Source: Bombus terrestris (Eukaryota; Arthropoda; Insecta; Hymenoptera; Apidae). From it: a stretch of 64,000 nt of DNA. The notes beneath the pieces were generated by a model, which was not told the origin of the DNA, did not search any database, and saw only the letters and a program-made list of their open reading frames with translations. Made by a program: the position numbers and the translations under genes. Below, one piece after another: positions 12,150 to 24,686 of the stretch (positions within the stretch are counted from its first letter, which is position 1; the number at the start of each line of letters is the position of its first letter). The DNA lies in assembly GCF_910591885.1 (NCBI RefSeq), contig NC_063279.1, positions 5,580,001 through 5,644,000 of the forward strand. The letters are read 5' to 3'.

Positions 12150-13877
12150 ATGTATTTTTTGGATGCATTGAACTTATTTCTTGACACACAGTGGCTTTAT
12201 AATACTCCAGTTACTGATTTATTAACTGAAGGAGTACTTGATTTTTTTCCAAAAGAATGGCTGCATGCTTTGCAAATTTTGAAAAATGAAGAACTTAATG
12301 ATTTTGTTGTAAAAAAAATGACAAAGGTTGGTAAATGATTAACAGCAAAATAAAACAAAAATGTTGATATCATATCACAAATACATTATTTAATTTTTTA
12401 GCCAGAATGGTCAAAAACCTTAATAGCTTTTGTTGAAAAGTGTAAATATATTGATCAATTACCAACTATGAACACTGCATTATCAACAACATTACCAAAG
12501 GACTTCCAAATAGGTCTTAATTGCAAAAAACAACATGAAATAATGCATTTGGCATATCTGGTACATATGCAATGTGCACCTCTAAATATTAAAGTTATTA
12601 TTGATCTTGGTGCAGGTTTGGTAAGAAATCCATATTTATGTAATGCTATTCAGGAAAAATGAAATTTGTATTTCTTTTCTAAAAAATATTTATGCCATGC
12701 TTTCATTCCAGGGATATATTTGCCAATTATTATATCATTTATATGGATATAAAGTTCTAGGATTAGAAAAAAGTCAAGCAAACATAGATAACGCTCGAAA
12801 GAGACAATTAAAATGGTTTCCTGATTCATTAATGCATGTTAAATATAATTGTTGTGATTTAAAATGTAATTCTGTTGAGACAATAGAAACTATTTTATGT
12901 AATGAGTTTCAAGAAAAGTCAAATGTTTGTTTGATTGGTTTACATGCTTGTGGAGATCTTAGCATATATGCATCAAAAATATTTCGTGATATGACAGCAG
13001 CACGTGTTTTTATTATGGTTCCTTGTTGTTATCATAAGCTTTCGATATCAAAAAAAATAAAAATAAATGTATCAACTGAAAAACAATATTTTAACAATTT
13101 CCCTTTATCTAATTGTCTTAAAACTATAATTAATAATACTGATTTTGACATTGGTTCCTTCTTGAGGCAGCCCTTTTTACGGCTAGCATGCCAAGAACCA
13201 GCAGACAGATGGAATAATATGTCTATTGAAACACACAATGAACATTCCTTTTATGTTCTTGCAAGGGCTGTCCTTCAATTATATGCATCTAAAAGTATGT
13301 GTCAATTTTTTATTTCAAGTACTATTTACCTAACATTAATGTAAAATATAAAATGTTTTAGATGGATTTTCCCTTAAGAAACGTAAACAAAAAGGAACAA
13401 GAAAATCTCAATGTTGTGATTTCAAAGCTTATGTTAGAGATTCATTAACTAGATACATTTTACAACCACAGGAAAAAGAAGCATTAAAAGAACAAGGTGA
13501 TATTCTATTAATTTGTTACATTCTAAAAGCTTTCTGTTCTTTTTATGACTCTTTTGGTATATTATATGTTACAAAAATACATTTTCACAAAACTATAATA
13601 AATGATTAAGAGGTTATTTTGGTTTTTAGATGTACAACTTAATCTTGATATGCATGAAAAAAACATCATAGAACTATGGGGAAATCACTGTGATAAGTTA
13701 AAGATTGTAGAAATATATACTGGTTTACAATTGATGTTGCAAGCATCAGCAGAATCATTTGTTTTACAAGATCGATTATGTTGGATGGAAGAACAAGGTT
13801 TAGAAGCAAAAATTATTCCTGTAATGAATAAATACCTATCCCCACGAGCATATGCAATTGTATCACAAAAGAAATAA
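12150..13877 (+). CDS. METTL25B: METTL25/METTL25B-type methyltransferase
   Basis: This is a Rossmann-fold, putative SAM-dependent methyltransferase of the METTL25/METTL25B (RRNAD1) family. Its substrate is not established from sequence. Five exons join in phase: 12150-12326, 12402-12620, 12712-13294, 13362-13496 and 13630-13877, giving 453 residues. SAM motif I is split by an intron and reads IDLGAGLGY at about residues 126-134. Two family hallmarks follow: GLHACGDL at 208-215 and PCCYHKL at 236-242. The C-terminus ends with the family's conserved pattern of DRLCWMEEQGL followed by LSPRAYAIV. The exon 1/2 junction is ambiguous: donor 12330 with acceptor 12405 also keeps frame and changes Pro to Val at the junction. 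The length fits METTL25B better than the longer METTL25. The gene starts about 380 bp after PITRM1 on the same strand and converges on MED8. Confidence 0.85.
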
Positions 13878-14101
13878 TAAATTTTATAAATTAGCACTTT
13901 TATAAATCGTATTTTGTTATATAATTATAAATTGATCTACAAGTATTATATCTAACTATATCAAATATTTTATCTACATTTTTGTACGACAATAAGTAAT
14001 TATTTGACTGGTTATGTATTAAAAGATAATAAATTATAGTAGAAATAATGTCTAATTTGAAAAATATACTAAGATTAATATGTTAAATAATAAATTATAT
14101 T

Positions 14102-15901
14102 TTATCTGTATGGGTGAATTTGTGATGCTGCTTTAATATTAGTTTTGATTGCGCTTGGAGCTTTACTCATTTGTCCCACTACAAATACATAAAATATATT
14201 GGTTAATATTGTGAATATAAACATTAATGTTATAATTAACCAAATTAGAGTGGATTTGCTTACTAGATGGATTTCCTAAAGATCCTTGTCCTGGAGCTTG
14301 TTGTTGATTTCCAGGCCTACCTACCATCATCCCACTTGGCACAGAATTTACACCAGATTGAACCATTTGCACAGAATCAGACTAGAAGTGCAAAATATAA
14401 GACAAAATTATTCCAGATTTAATTTCACTCGTCGTAACAATTTTTTAGAACATTCACTTAAGATCATTGATCACTTTATATAAGATTTGTGTCATAGCTA
14501 AAGTATTAAAAATATTAACTTAAAAAGAAATTTACCTTTAAACCTTTACCCATACCCACAGCTGCTACAAGAGCATGAGTGTCTGCAGTACTACTTGTCT
14601 GGGCTTGAGTTGCTCTAGATCCAGCTTCGCTTTCCCATTCCTCACGTGCCTTATTTGCTATATCCCATACATTATTAATGACCTTTGTGTACTGACTCAT
14701 TTGTTTCTGAAAATTATAAAATGCATACATATTTTAAAAGAAAAATATCATTTAGTGTTCCACTCGCTAAATGGACCTACTATGAAATTTATAGTATTTT
14801 TAAACCATTAGAGGAAAACTAACTTTTATATGTCAAAATTAAAATGTTTAAATTGTATATGAATTTATACATATTAACATATGATTATATTTTATGTAGT
14901 TGTATTAATATCAACTTAAATAAATATGCAATCTACTACAAATTTACAATAATATTTTTTAAACATAAAAGTTAAGATTTCCTCTAACAGTTTAATATTA
15001 ATAAAAAAGCATGTGTTACTAAATACAAAACATGTTAAAATATATAAAGGATATTTTTATGTCTTCAAAATTTGAAAATTATTATATATGTAATTTGTAA
15101 CTATTTTAATTTCAGTCCAAAGCGAATGGAACTAATAAAAGCTGAAAGCTAGCTGATAGTAGCTTACATTGCAGTCCTAGTTGATGTTTAGTTAGCAGAT
15201 TAAAAGAAAAATAGAACATCTTATATTATCTTTAAACTTCTACAATAAGACAATAGAGAGATATAATTTTATCTCTGTCTTAAAGTACTTTCAAGATTTA
15301 AACTCATTAAATCTTCTAATTATTAACAGGAAGTGAAATTTATATAAATATTCATAATTAATTTTTAAAAAGATGTAATGTATAAATAAGAAATGGTTTT
15401 TCTTACGTGTGACATCTCCGTACTTGTATTCGCAGCTTTTGTTTCAAGCTGCATCATTTTTTGTTCTGCTTGAGGTTCTACTTTAGTTCGTAGATAATCT
15501 GGTACTAAATCATGAGCAAATGTGGGAATTCTACCTTCGGTTAAACGAAGTAATTCTTCATCTTTCTCTGGACTTAATCTTAATGGTAAAACTGTTAAGT
15601 TCCTTAAATTTGGTGCTTTATCATGTCCAAAAATTTTTGAGAGACTGGTCAGCTATAAAAATAACTTGTTTCAAATTAAATCATTTAAATTAAGCAAAAT
15701 TGGTTTTATTTAAAAGTTTCAACTACATTAACTTACATGTCCTGAAATAAGTGCAAAATTGTCCAAAAAATTGGGCCAATTCAATGTTTCATATTCATGT
15801 TCCAATTTAAATATCATTGCGGCAATTGCAGTCTTTAAATCATTTACTCTCATAATAATAGCCTCCAAAGCGGAATCCAGTTGCTTTTCTTCTCTTTGCA
15901 T
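14102..15901 (-). CDS. MED8: Mediator complex subunit 8
   Basis: MED8 is a head-module subunit of Mediator, which links activators to RNA polymerase II. Five coding exons join in phase: 15901-15737, 15652-15407, 14706-14536, 14381-14264 and 14178-14102, giving 258 residues, near the family norm of about 260. The protein starts with the family signature MQREEKQLD followed by a helical segment including NWPNFLDNFALISGH. The middle contains LTEGRIPTFAHDLVPDYLRTK, typed here only as a marker of the conserved core (positions about 110-130). The glycine- and glutamine-rich linker ends in the conserved tail KTNIKAASQIHPYR. A 135-bp 5' UTR intron (16043-15909) is likely, with donor AATA|GTAAGT and acceptor TTAACAAG seven bases before the ATG. 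The 3' end lies only 224 bp from the end of the convergent methyltransferase gene. Confidence 0.95.
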
Positions 15902-16043
15902 TTTCAATCTTGTTAAAATATAAGTAAAAACATATTGTAATATTTTTATATGCATTGTTATTCATCATTATTAAAGCAGCACAAGTAATTGTGTATAAAC
16001 AATATTATATTTATATTTATTTTATTAAAAATAGCATACTTAC

Positions 16044-16330
16044 TATTAGACGTACAATAATCCAACAAAATTCGTAATCGTTTATTGTGGTATTCTTTTA
16101 CTAACATCAATCTTACATTATTACAGTATAAACATTCGTACGCAGCTTGTATATGATCGTTCTCGTACCTCTGACCATGATGGATATTAATCATGAACAT
16201 AGTAATACACGAAATATAAATCTTCACTTTAGGCGAGATGGCGGGGGGGGGGGAGAGCATTTCCGGAGCGAAGAACATGGTCACGTGGTATTTTGCGGTC
16301 ACATCGGTGATTGGCTTTGGCATAATTGCA
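16044..16330 (-). promoter_or_regulatory. Probable MED8 promoter and 5' UTR exon
   Basis: Read on the minus strand, this segment holds a CCAAT box (GCCAATCACC, near 16306-16315), an E-box (CACGTGACC, near 16278-16286) and a run of ten or eleven cytosines at 16242-16252. It is followed by a putative noncoding first exon that ends at a consensus donor at 16043. The order and spacing fit a housekeeping polymerase II promoter driving MED8. The transcription start itself is inferred. Confidence 0.5.
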
Positions 16331-17860
16331 CGAAATTTCAAAATGAGATCTCTGATTTGTTTACAATCATAGATGTACGATAAAATATTCTCCGTAAAAT
16401 AGAGGCACGAAGTGTTTTATTTATATATCGGCATACTGAAGTGTTAATATAAAGTCTCTAAAAGAGTCTCTAAAGTGTCTAATCTAAATGTTATCGCACA
16501 TTATTGAGACGTTAGAATTAATTGGTTAAAAGTTAAAATCTACAAATATGAAAAATCTTTATTGTTTTCGTTTAGTATTTACTTTTGGAACTACCATATC
16601 CATGGGCAACTACGCGATAGATTCAGTATGTTTTTCAGTATTATTATGACACGGAAGAAATAAACCCGTTAACCTGTTACGGCAATTACACCGATTTACT
16701 TTTATTTGATGAAAATAAAATTACGCTTGCGCGATTACAACCAATCATCAATGCGGCCTCAAAGTACCACATGACCATAATTCCTGCTTCTCGGAAACGA
16801 CTTTACTTCTCTTAGTTACTGTTCCAACGTTCTGAACATTGTCCCGAATTTCAATATTCCTATATCGATGGTTGTGGTGGAGTGTGCAAATAAATTCTAT
16901 TAGACTACTTAATATTTTTCTAAACGAATTAATCAAAATATATTATAGTAAATAATAGTAATATACAAATTTGAGAAAGATTTGATGTTGTACTTCTATT
17001 TGAAGTATTTTTATTATTTTTAAATAAATAATTTTAAATAAATAAATAATATATATATAAAATAAGATATATATACATATAAAGCAAGAGTGAAATTTCA
17101 GAAAAGCTATCCCTCCTAGGATTTCGATGATTTTTGATATGTGTAGAAATCAATATTTAGAAGAACTTTTTTCTATACATATAACACAATGGACGACCAA
17201 TTATAAGCAGTATTTACTGTAGCGGTATCAACTATTTTCTGCGAATAACTCGAAAGCTGAGACCAACTATCGGTTAAAGAAATGTATAAGAAAAAGTTGT
17301 TTAAAATGTTGAGTTTTGCAACGCATACAAAAATCATCTAGATCGAAAGGGAGGTAACTTTTCTGGAGTTTCAACAAAGCAAGTTTGTTTTGCTTTTTGA
17401 CAAATTTTACTTTTAAAGACTGATAAGAAATTATACAAATTTGTAGGTACATAAAAAAATCAAAATTACTAATACAAAGTAAACACAAATGAGCAGTAAG
17501 AGTAACTCATATGAAAAGTTACAGAAAGGAAGATTTTTTAAATTCAATCACAAGCATCAAAATTGCTTTAAAAAACAGTATTATAATTTTATATACATAA
17601 GAGTAAAAATTTTGTATTTAGTATTTATCAAGATCAAGATACTTAGTAAATAATAAATAACTTTTCACATTATCCTAAGGATATTACTATGGCATGTTTC
17701 TAAGATTAAACATAATTATCTTTGTTATTTCATTTTTATATTTTTTAAATATACTATAATTAAAGCATTATTTATTTTTGACTGCAATAAATTTATTTAT
17801 AGAAAATATTTATAATCTTTCATTACAACATTTTTATTATTTTGGTGAATTATTGAATAA
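16331..17860. other. Intergenic, no gene seen
   Basis: AT-rich sequence between the MED8 promoter and the 3' end of the acyltransferase gene. It contains short AT repeats near 17040-17080. I found no coding exon with splice-site support. The last part may be 3' UTR of the acyltransferase gene. Confidence 0.6.
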
Positions 17861-19049
17861 TCAATTTTGAATGTCACTGTCGGGATTTGCTACTTGTCTT
17901 TTAAGCATTATAAAAACAAATGGTGCAACTACTTTCCAGCCAAGTTTTTTAAACATATTTTCAGATGTTGTGTTTCCTTTAACAATAAATAGTACTGTAG
18001 AAATCCCTTGTTCTGCAAACTTCTTTGAAAGCATATTTACTACTATTTTTGCATAACCTTTTCCTCTATGTTCCTCTACAGTTTGTACTATTGCTAATCC
18101 ATGCCAATCATTTTGCATGCACCAAGAAACTAAAGAATCATCTTCTTTTAAATATAGTCCTATTCCACCATTGAATTCTACCAGCGTACTTAAGTATTTT
18201 AGGGATAACTCTGGGTTTTCCACATCTCTGTGTGGCCATACAGAATGTATTAATGGAATGTTTGATTTATCCAGAGGTTTTATATAACATTCATTTGGTA
18301 TCCTAAAGAAAAGCAAATAAATTATTGTATATTGGTATTATAGTGGTATACTGATAATATAATAGCAAATACGAATACCAAGTCTTTGTTTTTATACACT
18401 CTTCAGCAGGCTTAAAATAATAGTTAAATGACAGCACTAGATTTGTTTCTACATTTCTCAAATGTTTCAGATTCTCTAGTGCAGTAAGTACACTAGATAT
18501 AAAACATTCATGAACTGTAACAAAGTTTACTTGTTGATTATAATCTATGACTTTGGTTTCTGTTAACACTTTATTTATGATATCACTGTTTGGATGCAGT
18601 GTAAATATTAGTACATTATATACTGAAAACTATATATATATAAGTGTATATTATATATAAGGAATAATATTTCTTATAAATTTTTGTTTACATTTATATA
18701 TTCACATTTATATAAAATACTTACATTGCTTATCCCAAGGAAAGTTTCTTGTTCATCATCTCCATATGGGCAATAAATTTGAATAGATATATTTGGATTC
18801 CTTTTCTTCCATACAATAGCATTTTCAATCCAGTAATAATACTATAAATAGAAAATTTTATTATGATTTACTGTAATTTACCTATAAGACCTATATTAAC
18901 AACATTAGGATATGTATTGATTATAAATTATTTAAACTGAAACTTACATATGCAAAATATGGCCAGTTATGCTCTGCTTTTTTTTTAATAAGAGACCATT
19001 TTTCAAATGGTAAAGGTTGTAAAATATCTACAGTAGAATTTTTTGACAT
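17861..19049 (-). CDS. Glycine N-acyltransferase-like GNAT protein
   Basis: This is an acyl-CoA-dependent N-acyltransferase of the GLYAT-like group. In vertebrates the family conjugates acyl groups to glycine; the insect substrate cannot be read from sequence. Four exons join in phase: 19049-18948, 18841-18725, 18629-18379 and 18302-17861, giving 303 residues, close to the usual 290-300. The C-terminal part holds a GNAT fold of the FR47 type. The acyl-CoA pyrophosphate loop HRGKGYA lies at residues 235-241, preceded by the strand GLAIVQTVEEH and followed by a helix and the GNTTSENMFKKLGW segment typical of GNAT enzymes. The third exon uses acceptor TATATATAG at 18630; a second AG eight bases downstream breaks frame. 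The gene is head to head with TSC2, 940 bp apart. Confidence 0.85.
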
Positions 19050-19280
19050 TGTATAATTGAAATTTTTAACCGTAAAATGAGAGCGTATAATTGCGTATAG
19101 CTATATATTTTACTACTGTTTTTCAGTGTTACTACCTTGATCTCAACTATCTGAAATGTTGTCTCAGAGTAAATAAAGGAAATGAAATTGATAATAATCG
19201 ATAATTATAGAACTATGTAATATACGATATTAAAACATTAAAAGATATATAATAATTATATATATATATATATATATATA

Positions 19281-19326
<46 letters not shown>

Positions 19327-19988
19327 TATATCAATTATCATTCTGTATTCTATAACTTTATATCAAAATTTTAAAATCGTAATAAATCATGAAAGTATAT
19401 TACGACATTTCTGTATAAAAGAGAAAGAAATTATTTCATACATTTGTTACATTTATCATATTTAATATATATAATACTAAATATATTTTAACTTAAAAAT
19501 TTTATTTATATATAATATATGGTAATCTATAGCAGAATAGATTTAGATATTTAAGAAGAGAAAGAGAGGGAAAAATGATATCTTGCTTGCAGTTTGCTGT
19601 TTTAGATAAATTGAATTCGTACAAAATAATTGTATTTGACCATAAACCACTAAAATAATAGATCTACAATTTTTCATTTGGGAATTTATTTTTAATTGAA
19701 TAAGTACTTGCGGGAATTAGTTATTTCTTGTAGCCCTCTAATGGCGAATATCAGAAATATGGTTTAAACATACGTTTAAACTTTATATATTGATAGTCTT
19801 CATTAGTGTTTTTTTATAGTTGCAAATTACAGCTGATTGGTGTTTGGCATTCTGGCACCCCAACTCTCTTTACACGGTGCATTTCACTGACATTTCTCTG
19901 CTCAGATTTGCTTTTGATATGCCTACTAATACTTATTACAACTCTTTCTGGATATATCCTAGTGTTTTCTTTTGGTTCGTAAAATAAA
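19050..19988. promoter_or_regulatory. Shared upstream region of the acyltransferase gene and TSC2
   Basis: This is the 0.94-kb gap between two divergent start codons. It contains a long (TA)n tract (see repeat) and otherwise AT-rich sequence. The segment from about 19840 to 19988 is the likely TSC2 5' UTR. No clear TATA box can be told apart from the TA repeat. Confidence 0.4.
19256..19330. repeat. (TA)n microsatellite
   Basis: About 70 bases of nearly pure TA repeat interrupted once by AATT, placed in the divergent promoter region between the acyltransferase gene and TSC2. Confidence 0.95.
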
Positions 19989-22900
19989 ATGTCGAAAATG
20001 AACTCCAAAGATAAAGATAATAAAACATTACATGATAAATTGAAACAATTCTTCCGCATTAACAAAGGTGATTTTATAGAGATACAATTTCTGTAATTAG
20101 TGATTACATTGTATTATTGATATATTTTGATATCAAATAATGAGATACGCTTTTAATGATAATAAGCTTTTATCTTCTCCTAAGTAAAATAATTCTGTAA
20201 TTATAATTTATAAATTATAATTGACGATTGCAGTTTATATATTATTTACAGAATGACATTCGTATATATTATTTGTAAACAAATCGATAATAAATTTATT
20301 TTTAGGTAATTATAAAAGTCGTGAAGATGTTACATTAACTCATGATCTTGAGAAAGAAATTAGTCCTGAAAGTCCTGTGCATCATCGTACAAAAGTAATT
20401 AAAGATTTGTGTGATGCAGTTCTTAATCAACAATGGGAAGATGTAGGTAGATTGTTTATTATAATAAATTTATACTAATATGTCTAACATTATCAATTAA
20501 ATAATATTTCATAGTAATATGTTTAAAAATATTATTGATTTCTATTTTTTCATTAGAAAGCAGCTGAGAGATTATGGTATTTGGTACAAGATCTTCTGGA
20601 AAAGGACGTGCCTCGTGAGCACAGACATGTGACATTAAACTTTCTGCGATGTCTTGTTCAAGGTCAATATTCTAAATTATCTTCTCTTATGAGAGTGAAG
20701 TTCTTTATGGTTGTTAAAGAACACAATATTCCTGAAGATATTGGACCTAGGTAACTATTAAAATACAATAATTAGAAATTGTTTTATTTTATGAATATTT
20801 TAGCTAAGTTGAGGATTATTATGTAGATTGGACCTTTTACAAAGCTTAACAGAAAATGGAAAAGATATATTGCACTTAGAGGAGAGAATGGGACCTTTCT
20901 TATTGGATTGGATGCCTGTTGTAACAGCAGGAGATGGAAAAAGGGGGGCTGAGTTTTTATCGCTTCTTGTTAATGTCATAAAATTTAACTCAGCATATAT
21001 TGATGAAGATATTATATCAGGCCTTGTTCAGTAAATATTTTATAATTTAATATAAGTAAATCAACAATTATGGTAGACATTATAAAACAAATACTTCATA
21101 TTTTATATTTTTAGGTATATTTGCCATCTATGTTATTATAGCAATAGCAGTGAAGTTGTTTCTGGATGCTTAGAAGCTTTGGATGCGATCGTTTGTTACA
21201 GTAATTTACAATCTGATTCATTACAAACTTTTATCATAGCATTATGTGGGAGTGTTAATGTTGAAACATACTGTCAAATAAGTTGGAAGGTACATCACAA
21301 AATTTTATGAAGTATAAATGATCTTAATTTAAATTAAAATTATAATTTAGAAATACTTCAATCTCAAATATGTATGACTTTTTGTAGATAATGCGTAACT
21401 TATTAGGTACACATATGGGTCATTCTGCACTATATACGATGTGTCGTTTGCTACAAGATACAAATTTTCAGAGAGATGTTCGTTTACTTAGAGGTGCAGT
21501 ATTTTATGTAAATATGGGTCTTTGGGGGACTCATAGAATTCCAAAACTAGAATGTACTCCTACATCAGTTTTACCTTCATTTTATCAAGTAAGTAATAAA
21601 AATCTAGTATAATCTTTATATGTTTCCATGTAATTCACTGTTTCTTACTTTGTTATTTTATAAGGCTTTAAAATGTAATCATCCAATTGTTATGTATGAA
21701 GTCACATTATCAATTCAAAGATTAGTAAATAAATATGGTGCTGAGTTATGGGACCCCACATGGAGTATTATTCTTGATATTATTGAAGAAGTTATTTCTC
21801 ATACAGGTAAAATTTAAAACTGTGAAATGCGATGTAAATATTAGATTTTTATTAATAATGTATTATGTTCTTAGAAACTAGTAATCAACCTGCAACCAGA
21901 CAAGTTTCAGTGAGTTTACATGAAACGATAAATAGCATTGAAAATTTATTGGATAGTAACTATTATAATGGTTGTATTCAACGATTTTATGATCTCGTTG
22001 AACGATGTAGTGATGCAAGACCTGTAATTATTATATTTTTAATGTAAATATAACACTAAATATTTTTTCTGTGCCAAAATATAAAATTAAATTTTTTTAG
22101 GAAGGTTCCATTTTGAAATTAATCGAATATCGAGCACGTACTATAGGAGCTACACATCATCTATGGCAATCCAGATTAGCAAATTTGATGGAGCGTTATT
22201 ATAAAATTGAAACACGTACTAATGTTAGAATGAAAGTTCTTGATGTTTTAACAAACGTCGTTCAAGTTAATAGGTATATAAAATGATATTTTGTAAAAAT
22301 TTTTGTAAAATAAATTTTGTAATTGTCGTTTCTTTCAATAGATCTAGATATGAAGATGAATTAATTGAGCGAATAATTGTGCCATATTTTCAACATGTCG
22401 ATATGGATTCGGATATTACAATTCGTAATGGTGTTGCACATTTACTTGTTGATCTTTGTCTTGAGTGTGATACAAAAAGATGTTTAGAACTTTTAGACAT
22501 ACTGGAGAAGGTATATAATTTTTTAGATATTTATTTACATAAAACATTTTTAATATAACATATTCAAATTAAAAATGTATGTTAAGGTAATCAACAAACC
22601 ATTCACTTCTGATACTCCAGTTACGAAAGATGTCGATATTAAAGATGTAAAGACTGCAGTTGTTGGTGTGATAAAAATATTAACATCGAAAATTTATTAT
22701 TTACCATCAAGTCATGCCATACGTGCTTACAAAGTTTTAGTCAATCATCTGGAGCAACATTACAAAGAACCAACTGTCTTCCATGACATTTCTACCATTC
22801 GATACTTGGTAATAAATATAAATGATGTAAATGATGTAATAAATACAAAATATTTTAATCTCTAACTTTTTAGTAGTAATATGTTAACATTTTAGTGTAT

Positions 22901-24647
22901 CTTATTATAAAATTATTATGCATTTTAGATTTTTGAATGTTTTTTAAAAATTAGAGCGAATACGCTTTATCATCTTGGATTTCCTGATGCTCAAAATTCA
23001 TCCGTGATAAAGTTCACTCCATATCTAGTTTTAGAACATGCAACAACTGAACGAATAAATAGTGGAGGAGGTGGCAGTAGTCCTCCACCAGTTAGTCCAG
23101 CTCCATTACAGCATTTATCTTGTCAAATTACTCATATGTCATTGGCACATGCATGTAAAGCGGTTATTTCCTGCATTAAATCAGAAAAAGGTTTATATTA
23201 TACATATTTTCAATTATTATATAATTATTTATTTATGAAAGTTGGGAGTTGAATTTAAAATTTATTTGTTTTACAGATTGGAAGGTTTTGCAACTTGTAT
23301 TAAAAGAATTGCCTCAAGTAATGCAAAATAGAGCATTAATATTATCACGACATACAAACGATATAGACTTCTTTGCAACTGCACTTTGTTCCATGGTACA
23401 TTATCTTATTTTCTTCCTTAAACATTCCAATAAATTTATTTTGATATATTTTTATAGGTCAGTGATAAAAGTTTGAGACTTCCAGAGTCTCTCTACAATG
23501 TTCCTCCAAAATTTACTCTTTCAGAGTTCCGCGTTCATGTTTTTCCAGTATTAGCATCATTAGCTTCATATCATGCACATTTGGAACCTAATTTGCAACA
23601 GCGTTTGATAAAGTGTTTAGAAGTAAGAAAATAAAATTCAATTCTTAAAATTAATACACTGATGCAATGTTTGTAGCTAGGCAAATTTTTTAAATATTTT
23701 CACTTTTTAGGTTGGTTTAACAGCAAAGTGTGCAAGCCAGTGTGTCACTAGTCTTACAACTTGTATTTTAGAAATGCGTGATGCAATGAACAAACTTTTA
23801 TCTGAAGTACTTTTAAATTTATCAAAAATTTCAGCAACAGTACATATAGCTATACCAATTTTGGAATTTCTGTCTAGTAAGTATTAAAAACTTTAACAAC
23901 TAATAAGTTTAATCGTGAGATATATATATATTTATATATCTTTTCCTTGCAGCTCTTACTAGGCTTCCAAAAGTTTTTGCAAGTTTTATTGGAGATCAAT
24001 ACATGTCTGTCTTTGCAATTTTATTACCATATACAAATCCTTTCAAATATGATCATTATACAGTATCCTTAGCACATCATGTAATTGCTGTATGGTTTTT
24101 GAAATGTCGACTACCATTTCGTAGAGATTTTGTTAGATTTATTACTACAGTATGTACATTATTAACATGCTATTATTAGTCTATTGTTAGTTATTGTTCT
24201 TAATAATGAAATTATGACTCTTTTTTAATATACAGGGTTTGAAGGCAAATGTAATAGTTCCCTTTGAAGAGGGACATTTAATGAAATCGGATTTTAATTT
24301 CATAAATGAAGATTCTTCAAATAGAAAACGTAGTTCAAGCTTAACAGAGCAGGTATAAAAATTAATAAAACTATATTCGTTTATTATCGTTTTTAAATCC
24401 ACTATTTACTGTTATATTTTTATTTATAGGGTAGTAGGGGCAGAAGAGAGAGACCTATAATGGCTAATCGTATGATAGGAGACAATAAAGTTTCAGATTT
24501 AAAGCCTCCAATTGATGAGGCTTTGATGACTTTTCATGTGGAGCTTACTGAAACTTGTATTGATCTTATGGCTCGGTATACATTTTCAACTTATTCAGCT
24601 CGACCTAAAAGGTAAATTTATAAATTTTCATGTTTTATTAATTATGA

Positions 24648-24686
<39 letters not shown>

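Noticed and set aside
15958..16341. 127-codon minus-strand ORF upstream of MED8
   Set aside because: It crosses a consensus donor at 16043 and overlaps promoter motifs; no family resemblance. More likely promoter and leader sequence.
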